Source: DAISWO01 sp036826295 (GTDB taxonomy: Bacteria > Patescibacteriota > Saccharimonadia > Saccharimonadales > JAGQNJ01). From it: a stretch of 58,082 nt of DNA. The stretch is taken from NCBI GenBank assembly GCA_036826295.1, contig DAISWO010000004.1, positions 1 to 58,082 on the forward strand, in the 5' to 3' direction. Positions 34,121 to 41,935 of the stretch are shown in pieces; positions within the stretch are counted from its first letter, which is position 1, and the number at the start of each line of letters is the position of its first letter. A program made the position numbers and the translations under genes. Under the pieces are notes generated by a model. The model was not told the origin of the DNA. It saw only the letters and a list, made by a program, of their open reading frames with translations, and searched no databases.

Positions 34121-35160
34121 ATAAAGCCGATCAGCAAAAACGTGATAAATGGATAAAAAGAACTATAATTGGTTTGATTGTTGCGGTTGTTATTGTGATC
34201 GTATCAGCCGTCATAATAAGACAAATTTATACTATAAATTTAAGACCACTTAGTAATTCTCAGGAGATAGTTATAGTAGAGGTGCCAAGTGGCTATAGTG
34301 CCCAGCAAATAGGCGAAGTACTAGAGAAAAAAGGAGTAATTAAGCAGTCGTGGGCATTTAATTGGTATGTACGCACCAACGGCTTGATTGAAGGCCTGAA
34401 AGCCGGTACTTATGCGCTACGGCCTAGTCAAAATGTGGCTGAAGTAGCAGATACTATTGCGGGAGGCGAGATAGCAACAGATTTAGTCACGATTCTGCCG
34501 GGGCAACGAATTGATCAGGTCAGGTCTGCACTAATCAACAGTGGCTTTACTCCTGAATCTGTAGATTTGGCTCTTGATCCAGCTACTTATCCTAACCATC
34601 CGGCTCTAGTCGATAAGCCGAAAGGTGCCAATTTAGAGGGTTATCTTTACCCAGAGACTTTCCAGAAAAATGCGTCTACTAAGGCCAGTGATATCGTCAG
34701 AGCATCTCTGGATGAGATGCAGACTAGGTTAACACCTAGTATTCGACGTGCTATAGCAAAACAAGGTTTGAGTGTATATGAGGGAATTATCTTAGCCTCA
34801 ATTGTCGAGCAAGAAGTGGCTAATATTGAAGACAAATCTGTAGTTGCGAGTGTTTTCTATAACAGGTTAAACAAGGGGACCAAATTAGAGTCAGACGTAA
34901 CGGTGTTGTATGGGGCTATTGCTGCAGGAGAAGATCCTAGTTTAAGATATGATTCAAAGTACAATACCTTTACTAATATCGGTTTACCAATTGGGCCGAT
35001 CAGTAATGTCTCGAAAGAATCGCTAGCTGCCGTTGCTGCACCAAAAAACACCGATTACATATTCTTTGTTGCAGGCGATGATGGCAATACTTATTTTTCG
35101 AGAACTCTTGCTGAGCACGAAGAGGCTATCGATAAGCACTGTATAAAGCTTTGTCAGTAG
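34117..35160 (+). CDS. mltG: Endolytic murein transglycosylase MltG
   Basis: MltG/YceG-like (347 residues) cleaves nascent glycan strands at the membrane and may set glycan length. One N-terminal membrane helix (about 14-36) precedes a LysM-like region (VPSGYSAQQIGEVLEKKGVI) and the catalytic domain. The latter has LEGYLYPETF (about 171-180), ASIVEQE with the likely catalytic glutamate (about 228-234), VASVFYNRL, and LPIGPISNVS. The ATGA overlap with ruvX matches the frequent ruvX-mltG pairing in bacteria. Confidence 0.94.
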   Translation: MNKADQQKRDKWIKRTIIGLIVAVVIVIVSAVIIRQIYTINLRPLSNSQEIVIVEVPSGYSAQQIGEVLEKKGVIKQSWAFNWYVRTNGLIEGLKAGTYALRPSQNVAEVADTIAGGEIATDLVTILPGQRIDQVRSALINSGFTPESVDLALDPATYPNHPALVDKPKGANLEGYLYPETFQKNASTKASDIVRASLDEMQTRLTPSIRRAIAKQGLSVYEGIILASIVEQEVANIEDKSVVASVFYNRLNKGTKLESDVTVLYGAIAAGEDPSLRYDSKYNTFTNIGLPIGPISNVSKESLAAVAAPKNTDYIFFVAGDDGNTYFSRTLAEHEEAIDKHCIKLCQ

Positions 35161-35202
35161 TAATTTGTCAATAAACGTCGTATCTATACTCACGCTTGTT
35201 GA

Positions 35203-35240
35203 TTGCATCGTTTGCGCACAAATGCTATAATTTTGTGTGC
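35203..35240 (+). promoter_or_regulatory. Promoter of the LysM-CHAP gene with inverted repeat around the -10
   Basis: The -35 TTGCAT lies 17 bp upstream of TATAAT (35226-35231), which also has an upstream TG (extended -10). GCGCACAAA (35214-35222) and TTTGTGTGC (35232-35240) are inverted repeats (8 of 9 bp) that flank the -10 exactly, with a 9-nt centre. This is the geometry of a repressor operator. Confidence 0.55.
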
Positions 35241-35282
35241 AATTCGATAGCTAATGTTATCAATATAACAGAGGTGAGAGTT

Positions 35283-35394
35283 GCCTGAAGATTAGGAAAT
35301 CAAGAGGTAAATAGCATAAATTGTCGATCCTCTTGCATGAGTTTAATAACAATTAACCCCTAATTTGCAGTAAATAGGCGGTAAGCCTAAGGAG
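35283..35394 (+). promoter_or_regulatory. Structured 5' leader of the LysM-CHAP gene
   Basis: Nested stems are visible: ATTAGG (35291-35296) with CCTAAT (35359-35364), and CAAGAGG (35301-35307) with CCTCTTG (35329-35335). AGGC (35376-35379) can pair either with GCCT upstream (35283-35286), closing the whole domain, or with GCCT downstream (35385-35388), just before the SD AAGGAG (35389-35394). The alternative pairing suggests a translational switch. I could not match it to a known riboswitch class. Confidence 0.45.
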
Positions 35395-35402
35395 CCCGGT
35401 AC

Positions 35403-36563
35403 TTGAAAACCACCGAGACCTTTAACCAAGAAATAGCTCATAAATTAAATTCGATCTCTAGCACTGTTAGTAAAAAACGGTTATCTAAAGGCGTGTTCGC
35501 AAAAAGTAATAGAGGCAAAGTAGTCAAATATTCTATTGTGGCTGCTAATGCTTTGATGCTCCTTGTAGTTGTTGCTGTCGTCATGCAACCCACTAATAAA
35601 TCAGCCCAAAATAGCTCTGCTATATTATCTACCCAAGCTGACGAAGATGCTGTCGCTAACCCTACAGATGTACTGTCATCTGCTGATATTGCCGTTAATG
35701 TCGCTAGAGTTACGAGGATTGAGGAAGCTACCAGTGTAGCCAACAAGGCTGATACGGTAAACGCTCAACTTAATACAGCACCATCTGACGATATTGTGGC
35801 AGCTCAACCTCAGGTAATAGCTACTTCGTTAAAATCGCGATTTGATATTCAAACGTATGTTGTCGTAAAAGGCGACACTATAAAGAGTATTGCAAAACAA
35901 TTCGACATTACTACAGATACGATCAGATGGTCTAACGATATATCAGATGAAGACATAAAACCTGGATTGGATCTGCTTATATCTCCGATTAACGGAATAG
36001 TTTATAAAGTAAAATCTGGCGATACCGCAGCTAGCTTGGCTTCTAAATATAGCTCGGACAAGAACAAGATCTCAATATTTAACGATTTTGAAGTAAGTGG
36101 CGTGCCTGTCGGTGCTTATATCGTTATTCCGGACGGTCGACCACCTAGTCAGGCGGTTGTTCCAGCGGCAGCCCCAACCAGTACATTTGGTACTAACACT
36201 GGTTTTGCTTGGGGTGGAGGATCGGCAGTTTATAGCGGTAATGGTTATGATTATGGTTATTGTACTTGGTGGGCAGCGCTTCGTAGATCGCAAACCGGCA
36301 GCCCGATACCTAGTAACCTCGGTAACGCTAGTACTTGGACGTCTCTAGCGCAACAGGCCGGATTTGGTGTGGGAAGCAAGCCAGCTAGCGGTGCAGTTAT
36401 ATGGACTCCACCAAGAGATTATTATGGCCACGTGGGTTATGTAGAGAAGGTTAATTCTGACGGTAGTGTGCTAGTCTCAGAGATGAACGTTATGGGCTGG
36501 GGAGTTGTCAGTAAAAAGACACTAACAAAGGCGCAAGCCGCCCAGTATAACTATATATATTGA
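35403..36563 (+). CDS. LysM-CHAP peptidoglycan hydrolase
   Basis: A 386-residue envelope protein: cytoplasmic tail, one membrane helix (about 45-62), a low-complexity linker, two LysM domains (about 151-195 and 199-241) that bind glycan, and a C-terminal CHAP domain (about 280-386). The catalytic cysteine is in YGYCTWW (about 286) and the histidine in GHVGYVEKV (about 341). CHAP enzymes are amidases or endopeptidases that split peptide stems, often for cell separation. The start is TTG, chosen because an AAGGAG SD lies 8 nt upstream. It has its own promoter and a structured leader. Confidence 0.9.
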   Translation: MKTTETFNQEIAHKLNSISSTVSKKRLSKGVFAKSNRGKVVKYSIVAANALMLLVVVAVVMQPTNKSAQNSSAILSTQADEDAVANPTDVLSSADIAVNVARVTRIEEATSVANKADTVNAQLNTAPSDDIVAAQPQVIATSLKSRFDIQTYVVVKGDTIKSIAKQFDITTDTIRWSNDISDEDIKPGLDLLISPINGIVYKVKSGDTAASLASKYSSDKNKISIFNDFEVSGVPVGAYIVIPDGRPPSQAVVPAAAPTSTFGTNTGFAWGGGSAVYSGNGYDYGYCTWWAALRRSQTGSPIPSNLGNASTWTSLAQQAGFGVGSKPASGAVIWTPPRDYYGHVGYVEKVNSDGSVLVSEMNVMGWGVVSKKTLTKAQAAQYNYIY

Positions 36564-36588
36564 TAATTTAGCAAAAAAAGGCTATAAT
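36560..36588 (+). promoter_or_regulatory. Promoter of an orphan gene, leaderless type
   Basis: TTGATA (36560-36565), 17-bp spacer, TATAAT (36583-36588), then the ATG at 36598, 10 nt after the -10. The -35 overlaps the stop of the CHAP gene. Confidence 0.8.
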
Positions 36589-36597
36589 AAAAGGATT

Positions 36598-37065
36598 ATG
36601 GCTGTGTTTGAAAATTCGGTTGAAGATTATTTACGGCATGGCGAGTCCATTTCTGATTCTAGCGTTGAGATAACAGAGCATGGTACGGTTGGCGTACACA
36701 CTGTCGAGCGTGCTGGCCTTCGCTCTGGCGATGAGGTGCTTCTTGATATTGTAGGTAATAGCGAACCGCTAGTTCTAATAGGGGGAAATGCTGCGAGGAT
36801 TGAGGTCCAGACAGGATGGGGTTTGCTTACGATAATGGATCTTTGTGACCCGGCAGTTCAGGATCATGTTCAATTAAGAACTAATGATACATACAGAATC
36901 CCCTCTACCAATAGCGTGTATTGGTATTCTGCTGATTCTGATCAAAACTGGATTATCAGGGATCGGTGCACCGGTTTCGAATCGAAGTTTGAGCCAACTG
37001 CCCAACAAGTTGTTGACGCCCTAAGTACGGCACTTACAACAACGTGGGTAAACTTAGGGAAGTAG
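36598..37065 (+). CDS. Orphan beta-rich protein
   Basis: A 155-residue soluble protein without signal or membrane segments. The middle (HVQLRTNDTYRIPSTNSVYWYSAD, about 91-114) looks like successive beta strands and could belong to a cupin-like barrel, but no metal-binding histidine cluster is present. It is not recognised. A near-consensus promoter supports it as a real monocistronic gene placed between the wall cluster and obg. Confidence 0.6.
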   Translation: MAVFENSVEDYLRHGESISDSSVEITEHGTVGVHTVERAGLRSGDEVLLDIVGNSEPLVLIGGNAARIEVQTGWGLLTIMDLCDPAVQDHVQLRTNDTYRIPSTNSVYWYSADSDQNWIIRDRCTGFESKFEPTAQQVVDALSTALTTTWVNLGK

Positions 37066-37104
37066 AAATTTGTTTGTCTGGCTTAGAGAGGTACACTAGT
37101 AGAG

Positions 37105-38379
37105 ATGTTTGTTGATAAAGTCTCGATAAAGTTAAAAGCCGGTGATGGTGGAAACGGTGTAGTTAGTTTTCGTCGTGAAAAATACGTTGATAAAGGTGGT
37201 CCGGACGGTGGCGACGGTGGCGACGGTGGCGATATTGTGGTTACCGCAAAAACGAATGAAGATACCTTATCGCATTACCGCAATCAGCAAGTAACACGAG
37301 CAGAAAATGGCCAGAATGGTAGTAAACGTAAAAAACATGGAAAGAATGGTCAAAATACTGAATTATTTGTGCCAATCGGGACAGTAATAAGTGATGAAGA
37401 CAATAATGTTCTAGCCGACTTAACTGAGGCTAATATGCGGTTTGTCGTCGCTAAAGGTGGTCCTGGAGGTTTTGGGAATGCTCATTTTATTAGTTCTACT
37501 AGGCAAGCTCCAAGAGTAGCCGAAAAAGGCGAAAAGGGTGAAGAAAAAACTCTTCAGTTCGAGCTAAAAATGATTGCTGACGTTGGGTTAATTGGTTTAC
37601 CGAATGCCGGTAAGTCAACTTTACTGGGCAGTATAAGTAATGCACGACCAGAGATCGCCAATTATCCATTCACGACCCTAATTCCTAATCTTGGAGTTGT
37701 GGATTTTGATAATAAGAGTTTATTGTTTGCCGATATTCCCGGCCTAATAGAAGGTGCCAGTGAAGGAAGGGGCCTTGGCGATGAGTTTTTAAAACACGTT
37801 GAGCGAACATCGACAGTAATACATCTAATCGATATATACGACGAAGACATCGTTAACAGCTATAAAGTAATCAGGAAAGAACTAGAGCACTATAGCAAGG
37901 ACTTGGCCGGTAAAAAATCGATTGTTGTACTGAATAAAATCGATAGTTTAGATAAAGACATAGTTGATCATCAGGTAAAACTGCTTAAAAAAACAGTTGG
38001 CCGTAAAAGTAAGGTATTGGCAATTTCAGCTGCCTCAAAAATTGGTATCAATAGTCTGCTTAAAGAAGTTATGACGAACGTTAAGAAGGCCAAGCAAGTA
38101 AAAGTCAAAGAAGACAAAGCTAAGGGTGTTCCTGTATTGCGTTTTGAGGGAAGCAGTGATGATTGGTACGTGACGAAAAAGGCTGGCAAGTTTGTGGTAA
38201 CAGGTGAAAAAATCGAAAAATTTGCTCGCAGGACAGATTACGATAATCCAGCGGGTGTACGACGTCTAAGAGATATTTTGCGTCGCAACGGCGTAATGCG
38301 CGAGCTAGAGCACCAAGGCGTAGAACTTGGCGATAAGATATATATTGGCGAGAATAACGAAGGCACCATTGAATACTAA
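37105..38379 (+). CDS. obg: GTPase Obg/CgtA
   Basis: Obg (424 residues) is a GTPase of late 50S ribosome assembly and stress control. The glycine-rich Obg fold (about 1-158) contains FRREKYVDKGGPDGGDGG. The G domain has GLPNAGKST (about 165-173), DIPGLIEGAS (G3) and NKID (G4). The C-terminal OCT domain is present (about 335-415, ending near GVELGDKIYIGE). TACACT lies about 10 nt before the ATG, so the mRNA is probably leaderless. sbcB follows after 7 nt. Confidence 0.96.
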   Translation: MFVDKVSIKLKAGDGGNGVVSFRREKYVDKGGPDGGDGGDGGDIVVTAKTNEDTLSHYRNQQVTRAENGQNGSKRKKHGKNGQNTELFVPIGTVISDEDNNVLADLTEANMRFVVAKGGPGGFGNAHFISSTRQAPRVAEKGEKGEEKTLQFELKMIADVGLIGLPNAGKSTLLGSISNARPEIANYPFTTLIPNLGVVDFDNKSLLFADIPGLIEGASEGRGLGDEFLKHVERTSTVIHLIDIYDEDIVNSYKVIRKELEHYSKDLAGKKSIVVLNKIDSLDKDIVDHQVKLLKKTVGRKSKVLAISAASKIGINSLLKEVMTNVKKAKQVKVKEDKAKGVPVLRFEGSSDDWYVTKKAGKFVVTGEKIEKFARRTDYDNPAGVRRLRDILRRNGVMRELEHQGVELGDKIYIGENNEGTIEY

Positions 38380-38386
38380 GGTTGGT

Positions 38387-39823
38387 ATGAAGAGTCTGTA
38401 TTTTTATGATTTAGAAACTAGTGGTTTTAACGCTCGTAGCGATCGAATCATGCAGTTTGGTGGTCAGCGGACAGATATGGAGTTGAAACCTATCGGAGAA
38501 CCACATAATTATCTAATCAAGCTCAGCGACGATTTACTCCCTAGCCCGGACGCTATTTTAGTTACGGGTATTACTCCGCAAAAGGTCAAGGCTGAGGGAT
38601 TGACAGAACTAGAGTTTTTGAAAATATTCCATAAAGAGATTTCAGTCCCGGATACAATTTTTGTTGGCTTTAATTCTATTCGTTTTGATGATGAGTTTAT
38701 GAGGTTTTTAAATTGGCGTAACTTTTTTGATGCCTATGAGTGGCAGTGGAAAGATGGCCGAGGGCGCTGGGATTTGCTTGATCTTGTAAGGATGACCCGA
38801 GCGCTTCGGCCTGAAGGCATAAAGTGGCCGGTAGACGTTGACGGTAAAGCCGTGAATAGACTAGAGATGTTAGCGAGTTTGAACAAATTAGAGCACAGTA
38901 GCGCACACGATGCTCTGAGTGACGTGCAGGCCAGCATTGCTCTAGCGAAACTGCTAAAAACTAAACAACCAAAATTGTTCGATTGGTTACTGCAGATGCG
39001 TGACAAAAAGAGGGTTTCTGCCCTAGTTAATGCTGGTGAACCGTTTATCTACGTGAGCGGCAAATACCAAGCGGAGTATGAAAAAACGACTATAGCTATC
39101 AAGATTGGTGATCATCCGAAAAAACAAGGAGCTTTGGTCTACGATTTGCGCTACGATCCAGCAGAATATCTTAGTCTGAGCCCGGATAAACTAGTAAAGT
39201 TATGGCAATACGACAAAGATAGAGAAGGTCCGGGTTTGCCGGTAAAGACATTGCTGTTTAATAGATGTCCGGCGATTGCACCTTTAGCGGTCTTGGATGA
39301 TGGTAGTAAAGAACGCTTAAAACTAAACATGGATCAAATTGAAAAAAATCGTCAGAAGCTTGTATCCGGCAAAGAAAAACTGCTTCAAGCACTTTTAAGG
39401 GCGCTTGAAATTATGGATAAAAAACAACAAACAAAGATTATGGAAAACACTGAATTTTCTGAAGATCAACTATACGATAGATTTGTGCCCGACAATGATA
39501 AAAAAATCGCGCAAGAGCAAATAACAACAGGCCCTGAGCACATCGCAAATATCGCCAATAAGTTAAGTGACGAAAGATTAAAAAATCTAATCTTGCCATA
39601 TCTAGCTAGGAATTTTTACAAAAAGCTTGATTCTAGCCAAACTGAGGCATGGGAAGATTATCGGACCAAAAAGTTAGTCTCAGCCAAACTCAATCCTGCT
39701 CTTTATTTTAAACGTCTTGAGGAACTTTTTGTGATATACAGTAAAGACAAAGAAAAAAAGTATATTCTGGAAGAGCTAAAATTGTACGCAGAGAGTATTA
39801 TGCCCGAGCAGATGATTTCTTAG
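38387..39823 (+). CDS. sbcB: Exodeoxyribonuclease I
   Basis: Exonuclease I (478 residues) degrades single-stranded DNA 3' to 5' in recombination and mismatch repair. The DEDDh active site is present: FYDLETSG (D8 and E10), GFNSIRFDDEF (about 101-111), and SSAHDALSDVQASIAL with the histidine and last aspartate (about 168-183). The SH3-like and C-terminal regions are retained. A longer frame would begin inside obg; I chose the ATG at 38387 because the protein then starts directly at the first catalytic motif and lies 7 nt after the obg stop. Confidence 0.93.
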   Translation: MKSLYFYDLETSGFNARSDRIMQFGGQRTDMELKPIGEPHNYLIKLSDDLLPSPDAILVTGITPQKVKAEGLTELEFLKIFHKEISVPDTIFVGFNSIRFDDEFMRFLNWRNFFDAYEWQWKDGRGRWDLLDLVRMTRALRPEGIKWPVDVDGKAVNRLEMLASLNKLEHSSAHDALSDVQASIALAKLLKTKQPKLFDWLLQMRDKKRVSALVNAGEPFIYVSGKYQAEYEKTTIAIKIGDHPKKQGALVYDLRYDPAEYLSLSPDKLVKLWQYDKDREGPGLPVKTLLFNRCPAIAPLAVLDDGSKERLKLNMDQIEKNRQKLVSGKEKLLQALLRALEIMDKKQQTKIMENTEFSEDQLYDRFVPDNDKKIAQEQITTGPEHIANIANKLSDERLKNLILPYLARNFYKKLDSSQTEAWEDYRTKKLVSAKLNPALYFKRLEELFVIYSKDKEKKYILEELKLYAESIMPEQMIS

Positions 39824-39983
39824 AAGATTTTTTTGATGTTTTGTTATCGGTGACACGGTAGTTATGATTGTGAAATTTTAGATCCAAGTAAATAATAAGG
39901 CCAAAAACAATTAACACGAACCAAGCAAGAGTTACTTGAATGTGTGTACCTGGTATCTCTCCTAAAACTATAAACTCTAACAT
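39798..39983 (-). CDS. Small single-pass membrane protein
   Basis: A 61-residue protein with a hydrophobic segment (about 17-34, TLAWFVLIVFGLIIYLDL) and a basic Ser/Lys-rich tail. The N-terminus EFIVLGEIPGTHIQ looks like a sequence I associate with small conserved CPR membrane proteins, from memory only. It overlaps the end of sbcB convergently by 26 nt. It has a promoter with an internal palindrome, and a GAGG SD 6 nt before the ATG. Confidence 0.6.
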   Translation of the reverse strand: MLEFIVLGEIPGTHIQVTLAWFVLIVFGLIIYLDLKFHNHNYRVTDNKTSKKSSKKSSARA

Positions 39984-40015
39984 TGAAACCTCAATAGAAT
40001 AATTCTTCAGAAGTC

Positions 40016-40045
40016 ATTATACACCTAATTGTCAATTAGTCAAAG
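40016..40045 (-). promoter_or_regulatory. Promoter with palindromic operator in the spacer
   Basis: On the minus strand TTGACT, a 16-bp spacer and TATAAT (40021-40016) form a promoter for the 61-residue membrane protein. The spacer contains CTAATTG-t-CAATTAG (40025-40039), a perfect 15-bp palindrome with a one-base centre, positioned where a repressor would block RNA polymerase. Confidence 0.6.
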
Positions 40046-40065
40046 AAATGATAATAAACTAATGC

Positions 40066-40332
40066 TTATTTGCGTCGTAGTATCTTTTTTGCTTTAGCCT
40101 TCAAGAAATGGAGTAACTTTTCAATCTGATTCACCATCCAGTCTCTGGCTTTTTCGGCGAAAGCAAATTCGCTGGCAAGAACTGCAAAACCTATGAAGAT
40201 TGCAGCCCAGCCGGGGCCAGGAAATACCAGCATTATTATTCCGGTAATTATAATAGTGGAGCCTAGAATCAGGACTAGAGTTTTACGGATTGGTTTTGGG
40301 ATTTTTTTCCAGAACTCGCTGATTTTATTCAT
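40066..40332 (-). CDS. PGPGW-motif small membrane protein
   Basis: An 88-residue membrane protein with two helices (about 17-38 and 41-58) joined by VFPGPGWAA (about 36-44), the hallmark of the 'putative transmembrane protein PGPGW' family. The C-terminus is an amphipathic basic helix (KLLHFLKAKAKKILRRK). The family has no established function. It lies 13 nt downstream of pheA on the same strand and is probably cotranscribed with it. Confidence 0.8.
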   Translation of the reverse strand: MNKISEFWKKIPKPIRKTLVLILGSTIIITGIIMLVFPGPGWAAIFIGFAVLASEFAFAEKARDWMVNQIEKLLHFLKAKAKKILRRK

Positions 40333-40345
40333 TTCTATAATTCCG

Positions 40346-41167
40346 TTAATAATTCGATGATTTATAGCAACCTAAAAGTATTATCTCACATTCTTGAGTT
40401 TTCAAATCGGCTAACGCTTTTTTAAGCTTGTCATTATCAAGTCCAGCTTCGACATCGATATAAAACATGTATCGCCAAGCAGTTTCTTTGATTGGTCTTG
40501 ACTGCAATTTGGATAGGTTGATGTTGTGTTTGTCGAAAACGCCAAGTGCTCGGTACAAAGCACCTGGACTATGAGGTGTAATTAGTGCTAACGATGTTTT
40601 ATTAGCCCCCATAACTGAGTTTGTACCTTTTTCAAGAACTAAGAATCTGGTGAAGTTTTGTTTGTTATCTTCTATCTCTTTTTCAAGAATCTCCATGTTA
40701 TGGAGTTTTGCTGATCCTTCACTAGCAATAGCAGCTTTAGTCTTGTCACCAAGCTTTTTGACTAGCTCTACACTAGCAACGGTATCATGATGCTCGATAT
40801 GCTTAGCGTGAGGGAAGTTTTCGTCAAGATAGACCTCGCATTGAGCTAATGCCATAATTTGTGAATATATTTCTCTAATATTCTTTTTGTCTGTTCCTGG
40901 TAATCCGATCAAACAATGCTTAATACGAAGATAAATCTCACCAGATATCCAAAAGCGTTTTTTCAGCAATAGATCATACACTGGGTTGATAGAGCCGTAT
41001 AGAGAATTTTCGATTGCGATTACAGCATATTTAGCTGTATTTTTGTCGACTGCAGAAAATACTGTTTTAAATGTGTCGCACGGCAAAATATCAACATCGT
41101 CACCAAAAAATTGTTTGGCGGCAAGATGGTGGTAGGAGGCGGCTTGGCCTTGAATAGCGACTTTCAT
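40346..41167 (-). CDS. pheA: Prephenate dehydratase with ACT domain
   Basis: A 273-residue prephenate dehydratase, which converts prephenate to phenylpyruvate. The catalytic domain has the two periplasmic-binding-like lobes, with VIAIENSLYGSI (about 49-60) and the NFTRFLVL motif (about 167-174) whose threonine and arginine are catalytic. The ACT domain (about 190-265) keeps HSPGALYRAL and QSRP (usually ESRP) for feedback by phenylalanine. No chorismate mutase domain is fused and no other aromatic biosynthesis gene is seen here. A TACAAT (41182-41177, minus) lies 9 nt before the ATG. Confidence 0.92.
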   Translation of the reverse strand: MKVAIQGQAASYHHLAAKQFFGDDVDILPCDTFKTVFSAVDKNTAKYAVIAIENSLYGSINPVYDLLLKKRFWISGEIYLRIKHCLIGLPGTDKKNIREIYSQIMALAQCEVYLDENFPHAKHIEHHDTVASVELVKKLGDKTKAAIASEGSAKLHNMEILEKEIEDNKQNFTRFLVLEKGTNSVMGANKTSLALITPHSPGALYRALGVFDKHNINLSKLQSRPIKETAWRYMFYIDVEAGLDNDKLKKALADLKTQECEIILLGCYKSSNY

Positions 41168-41254
41168 TATTACAGCATTGTATACTCTTTTATTACTTGA
41201 TGTAATTAGTCAATTGTTCGCATTAAGTTGTATTATGTATACAAGTAATTAGTT

Positions 41255-41890
41255 ATGACGAGAAGTAACCATAACAGAGAAATACCTCAAAAACGCCATC
41301 TTCAGTCTGATCGCGAAAAACAGCAACCTAAAATGTTAAAAGTGACCAGGATGACCTATCCAGAAGATTCGTCTCTTCTAGCCGGAGTGGTTAAAGATGT
41401 TGTTTTGGATGATGACAGCATAGAACTTTCTAAAATTTACATGCAGCATCCGGTTTTTATACTTGACCCCAGGATGGTTAGCAGAGAGTTTAAATCAGGG
41501 TTCGAGGCGTGTTATCGTTTTGAAAGATCGAGAAAGAAAGTCGAGGATGTTTTAGCTGAGGAAGATGAAAGTATAGATGCGAGACTTACAACAATAAGGT
41601 TTTTGAATGGGTCTAATAGAATTATTGGATCATTTTTAAAATCAAGTGTATTGCGTGATGAACGAAGATCGGCATATGAAGCTTTAGCCGATAGTGGATT
41701 GGCGGGATTCAGAAGAAGAGAGCACACTAAATCCTCATCTCCGTTAATAGTTCTCGGAGAGACTGCAACTCATATACGCGACAGAGAAGAAAAAGACTAT
41801 ATAACCGATAGACTTGAGACTGGTCTAATAGTTAGTCGTGCAATGAACATTAGGCTTGGAAGCATAGCTATTAACGAGACTAAGTCATAG
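41255..41890 (+). CDS. Orphan basic protein of 211 residues
   Basis: Not recognised. The N-terminus is polar and basic (about 1-28), the rest a mixed alpha/beta protein with several strongly charged segments (FERSRKKVEDVLAEEDESIDARL; REHTKSSSPLIVLGE). No signal peptide or membrane helix. The isolated HT motif recalls one half of a 2H phosphoesterase, but the second is missing, so no function is claimed. It lies between two oppositely oriented operons with a short promoter region. Confidence 0.55.
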   Translation: MTRSNHNREIPQKRHLQSDREKQQPKMLKVTRMTYPEDSSLLAGVVKDVVLDDDSIELSKIYMQHPVFILDPRMVSREFKSGFEACYRFERSRKKVEDVLAEEDESIDARLTTIRFLNGSNRIIGSFLKSSVLRDERRSAYEALADSGLAGFRRREHTKSSSPLIVLGETATHIRDREEKDYITDRLETGLIVSRAMNIRLGSIAINETKS

Positions 41891-41935
41891 CACTGGAAAA
41901 AGTCCGTCTTTTCTGATACAATCCACCAACGTTTT

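Noticed and set aside
35241..35402. LysM-CHAP leader as a c-di-AMP (ydaO) riboswitch
   Set aside because: Gene context fits, but the conserved ydaO sequence blocks could not be found by eye, so I left it as an unassigned structured leader.
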